In this document: piece by piece, positions 1 through 6,461 of the stretch | Position numbering within the stretch: the first letter of the stretch is position 1 | Layout of the letters: the number at the start of each line of letters is the position of its first letter | Notes under the pieces: model-generated | Told to the model about the DNA's origin: nothing | Database searches by the model: none | Seen by the model: the letters and a program-made list of their open reading frames with translations, nothing else | Assembly (NCBI GenBank): GCA_029549705.1 | Contig: JAKPIR010000026.1 | Coordinates: 1 to 6,949, forward strand | Length of the DNA: 6,949 nucleotides | Direction: 5' to 3' | From: Pseudomonadota bacterium | GTDB taxonomy: Bacteria; Pseudomonadota; Gammaproteobacteria; Burkholderiales; Methylophilaceae | Position numbers and translations under genes: made by a program

Positions 1-1
1 A

Positions 2-703
2 TTGACGAATACTGCAAATTTTGTGGATAAAACCAAAGCCGATTTGGCAACAGAATTGCCGGCATTGCTGCACAATACGGCCACTATCATCAAATCGGAT
101 ATCGAGCAGACCTTGAATGAGCTGCAAGCACAAGGCATCGCAGCAGTGCAGGCAAACCTCACGCAAGCCTTACCTGCAATGGAACAGGGGCTGACCGAGC
201 AATTGCAAGTAAAATTAGCTAGCCTAGAAACCATCACGGTGGAGAATGCAACAGATAATTTGCAGAGCAAAATTTCGCAACTCAACGAAGATATTCTTGC
301 AGAACGTCAAGCCAATCTGCCGACCGAACTGGCTGGCATCTATCATCAGCTCACACAGCAAACGCACGCAGAACTCAGTGTATTTTTAGATGCGTTGCAA
401 GTGGAATCGCAACAGGCGCTTGAGCAGAAATTGGGCGATACCTTCCCTGCGCTTTACCAAGGCTTATCGAATGAGTTGAGCGCAAGTTTGCGTGATGACT
501 ATATGACGATGGCGACAGAAGCTAAAAATGAGTTTAAGCGCGGGTTAACCGCCGAATTGCCTGAAGTGGAACAGGCGCTCGATAACAAAGTACATGAAAT
601 TTTAGATGCGGAAGTGCCGCGTATTGAAGAAACCTTAACCGCTAATATTAAATCTGAAATTGAAAAAATGGTGGAATCGGTACGTCTGGTTTTTCCAAAA
701 TAA
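2..703 (+). CDS. Helical repeat protein of unknown function, 5' end outside the window
   Basis: The frame is open from base 2 and ends in TAA at 701-703, giving 233 residues. The first codon is TTG at the window edge and no ribosome site can be seen, so the true start is probably upstream. I do not recognise the family. The sequence is almost all predicted helix, rich in Leu, Glu, Gln and Ala, with no Cys or Trp, no signal peptide and no membrane segment. It is built from degenerate repeats with the pattern L-x-x-E-L-P-x-h-x-x-x-L, beginning near residues 15, 53, 106, 144, 182 and 201. The spacings are 38, 53, 38, 38 and 19 residues, so the unit is 38 residues with a 19-residue half-unit, and Pro sits at the sixth position in five of the six. 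This suggests an elongated coiled-coil or helical-bundle, scaffold-like protein, possibly acting as an oligomer. It converges with gcvH across a palindromic repeat. Confidence 0.75.
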   Translation: MTNTANFVDKTKADLATELPALLHNTATIIKSDIEQTLNELQAQGIAAVQANLTQALPAMEQGLTEQLQVKLASLETITVENATDNLQSKISQLNEDILAERQANLPTELAGIYHQLTQQTHAELSVFLDALQVESQQALEQKLGDTFPALYQGLSNELSASLRDDYMTMATEAKNEFKRGLTAELPEVEQALDNKVHEILDAEVPRIEETLTANIKSEIEKMVESVRLVFPK

Positions 704-717
704 CGCCCTAAATTTGC

Positions 718-782
718 ACCGAGAAAATTTTGATGCCCTGGGAGCCTTTATTTATAAGGCTCTCAGGGCATCAAAAAAGGTT
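718..782. repeat. Palindromic intergenic repeat, copy 1 (65 bp)
   Basis: Arms 731-748 and 756-773 pair over 18 bp with a single G-T wobble around a 7-nt AT loop, and the stem can extend to 728/776. The whole 65-bp unit recurs in reverse complement at 2540-2604 without gaps; I count 57 of 65 identical bases. It lies between the convergent 3' ends of the helical repeat gene and gcvH. There is a short T run (TTTT) after the stem only in the gcvH direction, so it may help to end gcvH transcription, but it is not a canonical terminator in the + direction. The shared flanks outside the hairpin make a REP-like or MITE-like element more likely than two independent terminators. Confidence 0.85.
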
Positions 783-857
783 TGTACTAAATGTCTGCTA
801 AATAATGGGCTTAACTAACGGTTAGAAACGCGTAAAATTTCCTCTGCCCTAAGTCAA

Positions 858-1238
858 TTATTCACTAATGAGTTTCTGATATGCTTCACTTGAAAGCAGT
901 TGCGCCTCAACATCGGCTTCAACCGGCTTAAATTTAAAAATCCAAGCTTGGTAGGGTTTGTCGTTAATGCGCTCAGGCGCGTTAATCACAGCTTCATTGA
1001 TGGCGACCACTTCACCATCTACCAGCGCGTGTAAGTCAGATCCCGTTTTTACAGATTCAACCAAACCGCAGGGTTGGCCTGCAATAAGTTTTGTGCCAAC
1101 TGCCGGCGCATCAACAAATACAATGTCGCCCAACAAATCCTGTGCATAATCGGTAATGCCAGCAAGCCAAATGCCATCCGTATCGGCCTGTGTCCAAAGG
1201 TGTTCTTTGCTGTAGTGTAGTGTTTTTGGAATAGACAT
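858..1238 (-). CDS. gcvH: Glycine cleavage system H protein (lipoyl carrier)
   Basis: This 126-residue cytoplasmic protein has the usual length for GcvH. The H protein carries the lipoyl arm that takes the aminomethyl group from glycine decarboxylase (P) to the T protein and is reoxidised by the L protein. The lipoyl-lysine motif ESVKTGSDLHA is at residues 61-71, so Lys64 is the predicted lipoylation site. The N-terminal HYSKEHLW (8-15), the GITDYAQDLLGDIVFVD stretch (27-43) and the C-terminal NDKPYQAWI (92-100) are all family features. Residues 65-66 are Thr-Gly, and Leu72 replaces the proline common in the APVSGEV motif; both look like mild variants. ATG at 1238 is the natural start, with no strong Shine-Dalgarno sequence in front. 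It is transcribed alone: no gcvT or gcvP lies beside it, so its partners must be elsewhere. It shares a divergent promoter region with the peptidase gene. Confidence 0.96.
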   Translation of the reverse strand: MSIPKTLHYSKEHLWTQADTDGIWLAGITDYAQDLLGDIVFVDAPAVGTKLIAGQPCGLVESVKTGSDLHALVDGEVVAINEAVINAPERINDKPYQAWIFKFKPVEADVEAQLLSSEAYQKLISE

Positions 1239-1338
1239 AATTTAAGTTTCAATTTAGATGAAGAATACAGCTTTTATTGTAATCTGAAACGTTGAGTTTG
1301 GCGTTAAAATTAAGCTACTAGTCGCAGAATGAATATTT

Positions 1339-1367
1339 TTTATAGCGTTCATTGTCATAATTGTAAA
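1339..1367 (-). promoter_or_regulatory. Predicted sigma70-type promoter of gcvH
   Basis: On the minus strand a -35 box TTTACA (1367-1362, five of six consensus bases) is followed after exactly 17 bp by a -10 box TATAAA (1344-1339, five of six). Transcription would start near 1331 and give a leader of roughly 90 nt before the gcvH ATG. I see no glycine riboswitch core in that leader. Confidence 0.6.
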
Positions 1368-1380
1368 TATTTAATGACAA
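1352..1380. promoter_or_regulatory. Inverted repeat between the divergent promoters, possible operator
   Basis: TTGTCAT (1352-1358) and ATGACAA (1374-1380) form a perfect 7-bp inverted repeat with a 15-bp AT-rich spacer. It overlaps the -35 box and part of the spacer of the gcvH promoter and the -35 box of the peptidase promoter, so a dimeric regulator bound here could affect both genes. The arms are short, and in DNA this AT-rich it may be chance. I cannot assign a regulator. Confidence 0.3.
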
Positions 1381-1400
1381 AGTTAAAGTTTAATTATAAT
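1374..1400 (+). promoter_or_regulatory. Predicted promoter of the PbpG-type peptidase gene
   Basis: A perfect TATAAT -10 box lies at 1395-1400. The best -35 match is ATGACA at 1374-1379, five of six bases, with a 15-bp spacer that is shorter than the optimum. Transcription would start near 1407, leaving a leader of about 40 nt. Confidence 0.5.
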
Positions 1401-1435
1401 ATTCCGACATAACTATATGTACCATAAGTAATTTT

Positions 1436-1440
1436 AGGGG
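1436..1440 (+). promoter_or_regulatory. Ribosome binding site of the peptidase gene
   Basis: AGGGG lies 5 nt before the ATG at 1446, the best Shine-Dalgarno-like site in the window. It supports that start, which also begins a good signal peptide. Confidence 0.65.
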
Positions 1441-1445
1441 TTTAT

Positions 1446-2519
1446 ATGCGTAAACTAACACTTATTTATTTAGCATTCATGCTTGGCCTCACCCCAGTGG
1501 CATCATTCGCGGCGTCTAAACAAAAGCAAAAAAATGTAGTCTCTAGCGCTAAAGTCACTAAAGCAAAATATACCTTGAATAAAAATTTTGCTGGCAAATA
1601 TAAATTAGCTAAGCATAGCCCTAGCTCAAAACTTAAAGGTAGTAAGTTAAACGCCTCACGCAAGTCAAACATGCATGTGAAATTGCGTAAGCCCGTGTAT
1701 GTTCAACCTACTGAAAACTTTGAAGATTTATATGATGGCAGCGGCCCACTGCATTTGGCTTCTGCTAAGGCCTTGGTCATCAACCAATACACGGGCGAAG
1801 TGATTTATGAAAAAAACACCAAAGAAGTGACGCCCATTGCTTCTGTCACCAAGTTGATGACCGCGATGGTGATGCTAGATGCAAAACTACCGATGGACGA
1901 GGTGCTGTATATCTCTGAAGATGACATCGATTATCTGAAAGGTACGCGTTCACGTCTAACTGTGGGCACTGCGCTCACACGGCAAGAATTATTGCGTCTG
2001 GCACTGATGTCGTCAGAAAATCGGGCTGCTTCAGCACTTGCACATAACTACCCAGGCGGTTACGACGCGTTTATACGTGCCATGAACCGCAAAGCAACTT
2101 CACTCGGCATGCGGTCAACGCAGTTTTATGACGCCACAGGCTTGGACAGCAACAATGTTTCGACGGCTGAAGATTTAGTCAAAATGGTCAAAACTGCTTA
2201 TTTATACGATGAAATTCGTCAGGAATCGACCACCGCCTCACAGGAAATGAATTTGCTTAACCACGATTATCCTGTGAATTTTGTCAACACCAACGCCTTG
2301 GTACGCGCAGGTGAGTGGATGATTGGCTTATCTAAAACCGGTTACATCAGTGAAGCCGGGCGCTGTTTGGTGATGCAAGCCGAAATTTCTGGCCAGTCGT
2401 TGATAATTGTCCTGCTCGACGCTGCAGGTAAATCGACAAGAATCGGTGACGCTAATAGAATTCGCAAGTGGGTAGAGACGAATAAAACGGAAGTATTAGG
2501 TGAGCACGTAAGCGGTTAA
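1446..2519 (+). CDS. pbpG: D-alanyl-D-alanine endopeptidase, PbpG (PBP7)-type S11 peptidase
   Basis: This 357-residue exported serine peptidase belongs to the penicillin-binding S11 family. PBP7-type members cleave D-Ala-meso-diaminopimelate cross-links in peptidoglycan, while DacA/DacC-type members trim the terminal D-Ala. All three active-site motifs are present: SVTK at 133-136 (Ser133 nucleophile, Lys136 general base), SEN at 190-192, and KTG at 297-299. The YDATGLD stretch at 228-234 is also typical. Residues 1-22 form a signal peptide (basic MRK, hydrophobic core, SFA-A cleavage site). Residues 23-89 are an unusual linker with 16 Lys and 2 Arg and no acidic residue, which makes the protein longer than the roughly 310 residues of E. 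coli PbpG. There is no obvious C-terminal amphipathic membrane anchor of the DacA kind, which favours PbpG. The substrate assignment is by family. The gene has its own promoter and ribosome site and converges with topA. Confidence 0.9.
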   Translation: MRKLTLIYLAFMLGLTPVASFAASKQKQKNVVSSAKVTKAKYTLNKNFAGKYKLAKHSPSSKLKGSKLNASRKSNMHVKLRKPVYVQPTENFEDLYDGSGPLHLASAKALVINQYTGEVIYEKNTKEVTPIASVTKLMTAMVMLDAKLPMDEVLYISEDDIDYLKGTRSRLTVGTALTRQELLRLALMSSENRAASALAHNYPGGYDAFIRAMNRKATSLGMRSTQFYDATGLDSNNVSTAEDLVKMVKTAYLYDEIRQESTTASQEMNLLNHDYPVNFVNTNALVRAGEWMIGLSKTGYISEAGRCLVMQAEISGQSLIIVLLDAAGKSTRIGDANRIRKWVETNKTEVLGEHVSG

Positions 2520-2539
2520 TTAGCTTCAATTTAGATAGC

Positions 2540-2604
2540 AACCTTTTTCGATGCCCTGGAAGCCCTATAAATAAAGGCTCTCAGGGCATTAATTTTTTCT
2601 CGGT
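2540..2604. repeat. Palindromic intergenic repeat, copy 2 (inverted), possible terminator of the peptidase gene
   Basis: This is the reverse complement of the 718-782 unit. Arms 2551-2564 and 2576-2589 pair over 14 positions with one G-T wobble and one A-C mismatch around an 11-nt loop, and a run of six T follows at 2593-2598. On the + strand it can act as a terminator 20 bp after the peptidase stop codon. Sequence identity with copy 1 extends beyond the hairpin on both sides, up to ACCG at one end and GGTT at the other. Confidence 0.85.
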
Positions 2605-2662
2605 ATATATGGCTTAAGTTTATGTTGGTTTTTTGTACTGCAATAAACCATATTTTGGATCA

Positions 2663-2690
2663 AAAAAAACGGCGCTAGCGCCGTTTTTTT
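2663..2690. terminator. Bidirectional Rho-independent terminator between the peptidase gene and topA
   Basis: This is a perfect palindrome: CGGCG (2670-2674) and CGCCG (2679-2683) around CTAG, flanked by a run of A on one side and seven T on the other. It reads as a classic GC stem plus U-tract in both directions. It sits 23 bp after the topA stop and is the better terminator of the two hairpins in this gap. Confidence 0.92.
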
Positions 2691-2712
2691 ATTTCTTGCC
2701 AATATTCCGCGT

Positions 2713-5328
2713 TTATTCCTGAGTAGACTTTTTGGCGGTAGTTTTTTTAGTGATTTTCTTGGCGGCAGGCTTTTTAGTGACGGCCTTTTTAGTCGCCACT
2801 TTTTCAGCCGGTTCTTTTTTAACAGCAGATTTTTTTGCCGCGACTTTCTTCACTGTTTTCTTGACTGTGGTTTTTTTAGCGGGTGCATCTTTGAGCGCCT
2901 TGGCATTGAGTAACGCTAGGGCTTCTTCTAGCGTGAGCGCTTCAGGCTCTATACTTTTGGGCAGGGTGGCACGAATCTTTGCATGCTGTACATAAGGCCC
3001 GTAGCGTCCGGCATAGATTTCAATACGGCCTTCGCCAGATGGATGCGGACCTAAATCTGCAATCGGTGCCGGCCCGCTATGTGCTTGCGCAAGCAAGGCA
3101 ACCGCCCCGGCTAAATCAATGGTAAAGACACTTTCCGTTTTTGGAATCGACTTGAATTTACCATCATGATTCACGTATGGGCCAAAACGGCCGATATTCG
3201 CCACAATTTTTTTGCCAGTTTCTGGATGTAAGCCTAAATCGCGCGGGAGCGACAGCACCATTTTTGCGGTTTCCAGACTCATATCCGCAAGGGATATTTC
3301 TTTGGGCACACTGACGCGCTTAGGTTTCTTTTTATCGCCCTCAACGGCAACGCCAAGCTGTAAATAGGGGCCGTAGGGACCATTCATCAACAGAATTTCT
3401 TTGCCAGTTTCTTCGTCAGAGCCAATCAGAATGGGGTCGCTACCCACCTGCGCCGCGCCATCTATACTGCGTTTGTAATCGCATTTTGGCGTATCGTTAT
3501 AGCCTGTACAGCCAATAAAGCTACCATAACGGCTGAGTTGTTTTTGTAACGGTTTGCCACATTTTGGGCAAGCTTCGTCGATTAACTCGTTGCCAGGGCG
3601 ATCTACATCAGCTTTGCTGAGTAGTTGCTGGTTGAATCCATGCCAGAATTCATCCATGACCGGTATCCATTCGCGGTCGCCCTCGGCAATCTCATCGAGT
3701 TCATTTTCTAGGTTGGCAGTAAAGTCGTAATCCACATATTTTGTGAAATGCTCGGTGAGAAACTTATTGACTACCCGACCCACATCTGTGGGCTTAAAGC
3801 GTTTTTTATCGAGTATCACGTATTCACGGTCTTGCAGTGTACTGATAATACTGGCATAAGTGGATGGGCGGCCAATGCCGTATTCTTCTAAGATTTTAAC
3901 CAGACTTGCTTCACCGTAGCGCGGTGGCGGCTCGGTGAAATGCTGTTCCCCGTAAATTTTTTCAACGGCCAGCACTTCGCCTGTTTCAAGATGCGGTAAC
4001 TTGGCTTCCGATTCTTCTTCCTCGTCATCAGTGCCTTCCATATACACGGCGATAAAGCCCGGAAATACCAATGTTTGGCCAGTAGCCCGGAATAAATTAG
4101 CATCGCTACCTACACTTAAATCAACGCTCACCGCATCAAATTTGGCAGGTGACATTTGGCAGGCCAGTGCACGTTTCCAAATCATTTCGTATAACTTGAA
4201 TTGCTCATCAGTTAAGTATTGGCGTACGCTTGCAGGGGTACGGTTGATATCGGTAGGACGAATCGCCTCATGCGCTTCTTGCGCGCTCTTTGATTTTGTT
4301 TTGTAGGTGATAGCCGTTTTTGGTAGATATTCGGCTTCAAAATTCTTCTTCACGTAATCACGAATCTGCGCAATTGCCTCAGCCGCAATGCTAAACGAGT
4401 CGGTACGCATGTAAGTAATTAAGCCTACTGTGCCATTGCCAACGTCCATGCCTTCATAGAGTTGCTGGGCAATGCGCATCGCACGAGAGGTTGTGAACCC
4501 CAGCTTACGTACTGCTTCTTGCTGGAGGGTAGAGGTTGTGAACGGTGCAGCAGGGCTGCGGCTGCGTTGTTTTTTCTCTACTCTTGAAACAGTGGTTTTG
4601 CCAGCACTTGCAAGCAACAATTTACCCACGATGTCATTCTGTTGGTCGTGGTTGATGACGCTGAATTGTTCTATTTTTTCATGGTTGAGTTGTATAAGCT
4701 TTGCGCTAAAACTGTGGCTAAGTTTTAGCGCATCCAGATGAATGGACCAATATTCTTGGCTTTTAAACGCTTCAATTTCCAACTCACGTTCAACAATCAA
4801 GCGCAGCGCTGGGCTTTGTACGCGTCCGGCAGATAAGCCGCGGCGGATTTTTTTCCATAATAATGGCGATAAATTAAAGCCAACCAAGTAATCGAGTGCA
4901 CGGCGCGCTTGCTGTGCGTTGACCATGGGCATTGAAATGTCACGCGGCTCCGCAATGGCGTGTTCCACTGCAGTTTTGGTGATTTCATGAAACACCACGC
5001 GTTTCATGAGCTTATTTTTAAGCAGATTTTTTGACTTTAAAATCTCTGCGATATGCCAAGAAATGGCCTCACCTTCACGGTCCGGGTCGGTTGCGAGGTA
5101 TATGCTATCCGCACTTTTAACGGCTTTGGCAATTGCATCCACATGTTTGCTGTTTCGCTCGATAATGTCGTACTTCATCGCGTAGTCATGTTCGGTATCA
5201 ACAGCGCCATTTTTGGGAATCAAATCACGCACGTGTCCGTATGAAGCTAAAACTTCAAAGTCGCTTCCGAGATATTTTTTTAGCGTTTTTGCCTTGGAAG
5301 GGGATTCAACAATTAACAGTTTGGACAT
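2713..5328 (-). CDS. topA: DNA topoisomerase I (type IA, omega protein)
   Basis: This 871-residue cytoplasmic enzyme relaxes negative supercoils through a transient 5'-phosphotyrosine link. The Toprim domain starts the protein (KLLIVESPSKAK, Glu8) and carries the metal-binding DPDREGE motif with Asp81, Asp83 and Glu85. The catalytic tyrosine is Tyr306 in ITYMRTDS, with Arg308 beside it. Other family marks are GRVQSPALR (168-176) and EYGIGRPSTYA (482-492). An acidic run sits at 434-441. One four-cysteine zinc finger follows (Cys587, 590, 607, 616), then three C-terminal repeats marked GPYGPY (650), GRFGPY (713) and GRYGPY (774). Residues about 815-871 form a Lys/Ala/Thr tail resembling histone H1, probably binding DNA. 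The length is close to that of E. coli TopA (865), but this protein has one clear zinc finger and a basic tail instead. ATG at 5328 fits the family start; only a weak AGG precedes it. The gene appears monocistronic, and the smg/dprA genes often found upstream in relatives are absent. Confidence 0.98.
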   Translation of the reverse strand: MSKLLIVESPSKAKTLKKYLGSDFEVLASYGHVRDLIPKNGAVDTEHDYAMKYDIIERNSKHVDAIAKAVKSADSIYLATDPDREGEAISWHIAEILKSKNLLKNKLMKRVVFHEITKTAVEHAIAEPRDISMPMVNAQQARRALDYLVGFNLSPLLWKKIRRGLSAGRVQSPALRLIVERELEIEAFKSQEYWSIHLDALKLSHSFSAKLIQLNHEKIEQFSVINHDQQNDIVGKLLLASAGKTTVSRVEKKQRSRSPAAPFTTSTLQQEAVRKLGFTTSRAMRIAQQLYEGMDVGNGTVGLITYMRTDSFSIAAEAIAQIRDYVKKNFEAEYLPKTAITYKTKSKSAQEAHEAIRPTDINRTPASVRQYLTDEQFKLYEMIWKRALACQMSPAKFDAVSVDLSVGSDANLFRATGQTLVFPGFIAVYMEGTDDEEEESEAKLPHLETGEVLAVEKIYGEQHFTEPPPRYGEASLVKILEEYGIGRPSTYASIISTLQDREYVILDKKRFKPTDVGRVVNKFLTEHFTKYVDYDFTANLENELDEIAEGDREWIPVMDEFWHGFNQQLLSKADVDRPGNELIDEACPKCGKPLQKQLSRYGSFIGCTGYNDTPKCDYKRSIDGAAQVGSDPILIGSDEETGKEILLMNGPYGPYLQLGVAVEGDKKKPKRVSVPKEISLADMSLETAKMVLSLPRDLGLHPETGKKIVANIGRFGPYVNHDGKFKSIPKTESVFTIDLAGAVALLAQAHSGPAPIADLGPHPSGEGRIEIYAGRYGPYVQHAKIRATLPKSIEPEALTLEEALALLNAKALKDAPAKKTTVKKTVKKVAAKKSAVKKEPAEKVATKKAVTKKPAAKKITKKTTAKKSTQE

Positions 5329-5380
5329 GCAAGCCTAGGAAAATGAATGTTTAAAAGGGCTGTTATACGGTGCAACGTTG

Positions 5381-5408
5381 TTTGTAGTTTGGATAATAGC
5401 AAGGTCAA
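5381..5408 (-). promoter_or_regulatory. Candidate topA promoter
   Basis: On the minus strand TTGACC (5408-5403, five of six) is followed after 16 bp by TACAAA (5386-5381, four of six). This is the best match in the 140-bp gap before topA, but the -10 box is weak. A TATAAC nearer the gene (within 5361-5370) has no good -35 partner. Confidence 0.3.
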
Positions 5409-5468
5409 TAGCTAAAAGACAACACGTTACCGCGCATACTACGCAAATTTAATGAATTATTTGTAACA

Positions 5469-6305
5469 TTATGTATTTCTGATGAATTCGATGCGTGTAC
5501 CCGCTGTATTGTTGAGGCTCAACGCAGCACCTTCGTTGGCGATGTCGCCGAATAGCGGGTCTTCATCTTCAGGTTTGGCTTGACTCAGATTTTTAAAGTC
5601 ATAGAGATTAAAGTCCGCCAAGTGAGAAGGCTCAACATTGCCAATCGCACGAAAAATATTATTAATGCGACCCGGTTGTTCGCGCTCCCAACCATGTAAC
5701 ATTTCCTTGACCTTTTGGCGTTGCAAATTTTCTTGGCTGCCACATAAATCACAAGGAATGATGGGGAACGCCATTTGCCGTGCGTAGCTGGCAATATCTT
5801 TTTCGCTGCAATATGCTAAAGGGCGAATGACAATGTTTTGTTTATCATTGGTAGAAAGTTTAGGCGGCATGGCTTTCATCTTTGCGCCGAAAAACAGGTT
5901 TAAAAACAATGTCTCCACAATGTCGTCACGGTGATGGCCCAGCGCGATTTTATTGGCGCCAAGTGCTTTGGCGGTAGTATAAATCACCCCTCTGCGTAAT
6001 CGTGAACACAGAGAGCAGGTTGTTTTACCTTCAGGTATTTTTTCTTTCACGACTGAATAAGTGTCCGCTTCAACAATGCGGTAGTCAACGCCCAGTTGTT
6101 CAAAATAGGCGGGTAAAATATCAGCCGGAAAGCCAGGTTGCTTTTGATCAAGATTCATCGCAATCAACTTAAAGTCAATCGGCGCGCGCTCTTGCAGTGC
6201 CAGTAACATCATCAGCAAGGCGTGAGAGTCTTTGCTTATTAGCATAACTCCATAAGCTAATCTTGAAAAAAATACTATAAAATCATATAGAAAACTAATA
6301 TTCAT
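5469..6305 (-). CDS. ttcA: tRNA 2-thiocytidine synthetase TtcA, 5'-truncated and probably inactive
   Basis: TtcA uses ATP and an iron-sulfur cluster to make 2-thiocytidine at position 32 of certain tRNAs. From residue 25 on, the match is strong: AMNLDQKQPGFP (49-60), KEKIPEGKTTCSLCSRLRRG (87-106), ALGHHRDD (121-128), MPPKL (146-150) and PIIPCDLCGSQ (181-191). Cys97, Cys100 and Cys185 correspond to the known cluster ligands. The N-terminus is wrong. The PP-loop that should read SGGKDS is ISKDS (residues 23-27), so both glycines are gone, and the roughly 40-50 native residues before it are replaced by a hydrophobic Phe/Ile/Tyr-rich peptide encoded by DNA of about 22% GC. An in-frame stop lies eight codons before ATG 6305 and no ribosome site is visible. 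The authentic part is therefore 5469 to about 6233. I infer a pseudogene made by insertion or recombination; an assembly join is the alternative. TtcA needs the PP-loop to activate its substrate. Confidence 0.88.
   Translation of the reverse strand: MNISFLYDFIVFFSRLAYGVMLISKDSHALLMMLLALQERAPIDFKLIAMNLDQKQPGFPADILPAYFEQLGVDYRIVEADTYSVVKEKIPEGKTTCSLCSRLRRGVIYTTAKALGANKIALGHHRDDIVETLFLNLFFGAKMKAMPPKLSTNDKQNIVIRPLAYCSEKDIASYARQMAFPIIPCDLCGSQENLQRQKVKEMLHGWEREQPGRINNIFRAIGNVEPSHLADFNLYDFKNLSQAKPEDEDPLFGDIANEGAALSLNNTAGTRIEFIRNT
6231..6240. other. Breakpoint between ttcA and foreign or decayed DNA
   Basis: Codons AAA GAC TCT of the PP-loop (Lys-Asp-Ser) are intact up to 6233. The codon at 6234-6236 reads AGC where a glycine codon is expected, and nothing further upstream resembles TtcA. 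Composition falls sharply here: by my count 26 of 120 bases are G or C at 6241-6360. I see no obvious IS terminal repeat or target duplication at the junction. Confidence 0.7.
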
Positions 6306-6461
6306 GTTTACATAATAATATAAATGTTAACTTTATGCACATTTTAAGCTCAATCTTTACATTAGTTGTGATTTAAAGTTTACTTGAAATATTAATTTCT
6401 TATTCTTGCACTGACCTAATGCAAATACATCCCATCTAGCAACAGGTATCCAGTGTAATGG
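6306..6461. other. AT-rich segment without a recognisable gene
   Basis: This stretch separates the broken ttcA from the DUF1016 remnant. The minus-strand frame of the remnant continues through 6461-6360 for 34 residues (containing HWIPVARWDVFALG) before a stop, but that part no longer resembles DUF1016 and I cannot assign it. From about 6360 to 6234 the DNA is very AT-rich and has no coding signal I trust. Confidence 0.5.

Noticed and set aside
1248..1259. 12-bp direct repeat TTCAATTTAGAT, also at 2525-2536
   Set aside because: It is short and AT-rich and lies in different contexts (before gcvH, after the peptidase gene). It is probably chance and separate from the 65-bp repeat.
1239..1331. 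Glycine riboswitch in the gcvH leader
   Set aside because: The leader is AT-rich, about 90 nt, and lacks the G-rich conserved core expected of a glycine aptamer.
1352..1368. Pho box before the peptidase gene
   Set aside because: TTGTCAT followed by TTGTAAAT recalls a PhoB site, but the half-sites are 9 bp apart rather than 11 and the second is poor.
2605..2656. Imperfect hairpin ATATGG...GTTTA / TAAAC...CATAT
   Set aside because: The stem is interrupted and AT-only, and a far better terminator follows at 2663-2690.
2732..2995. Open frame on the + strand opposite the topA 3' end
   Set aside because: It is the complement of the lysine-rich tail codons (AAA/AAG give Phe/Leu), with no ribosome site and no known family.
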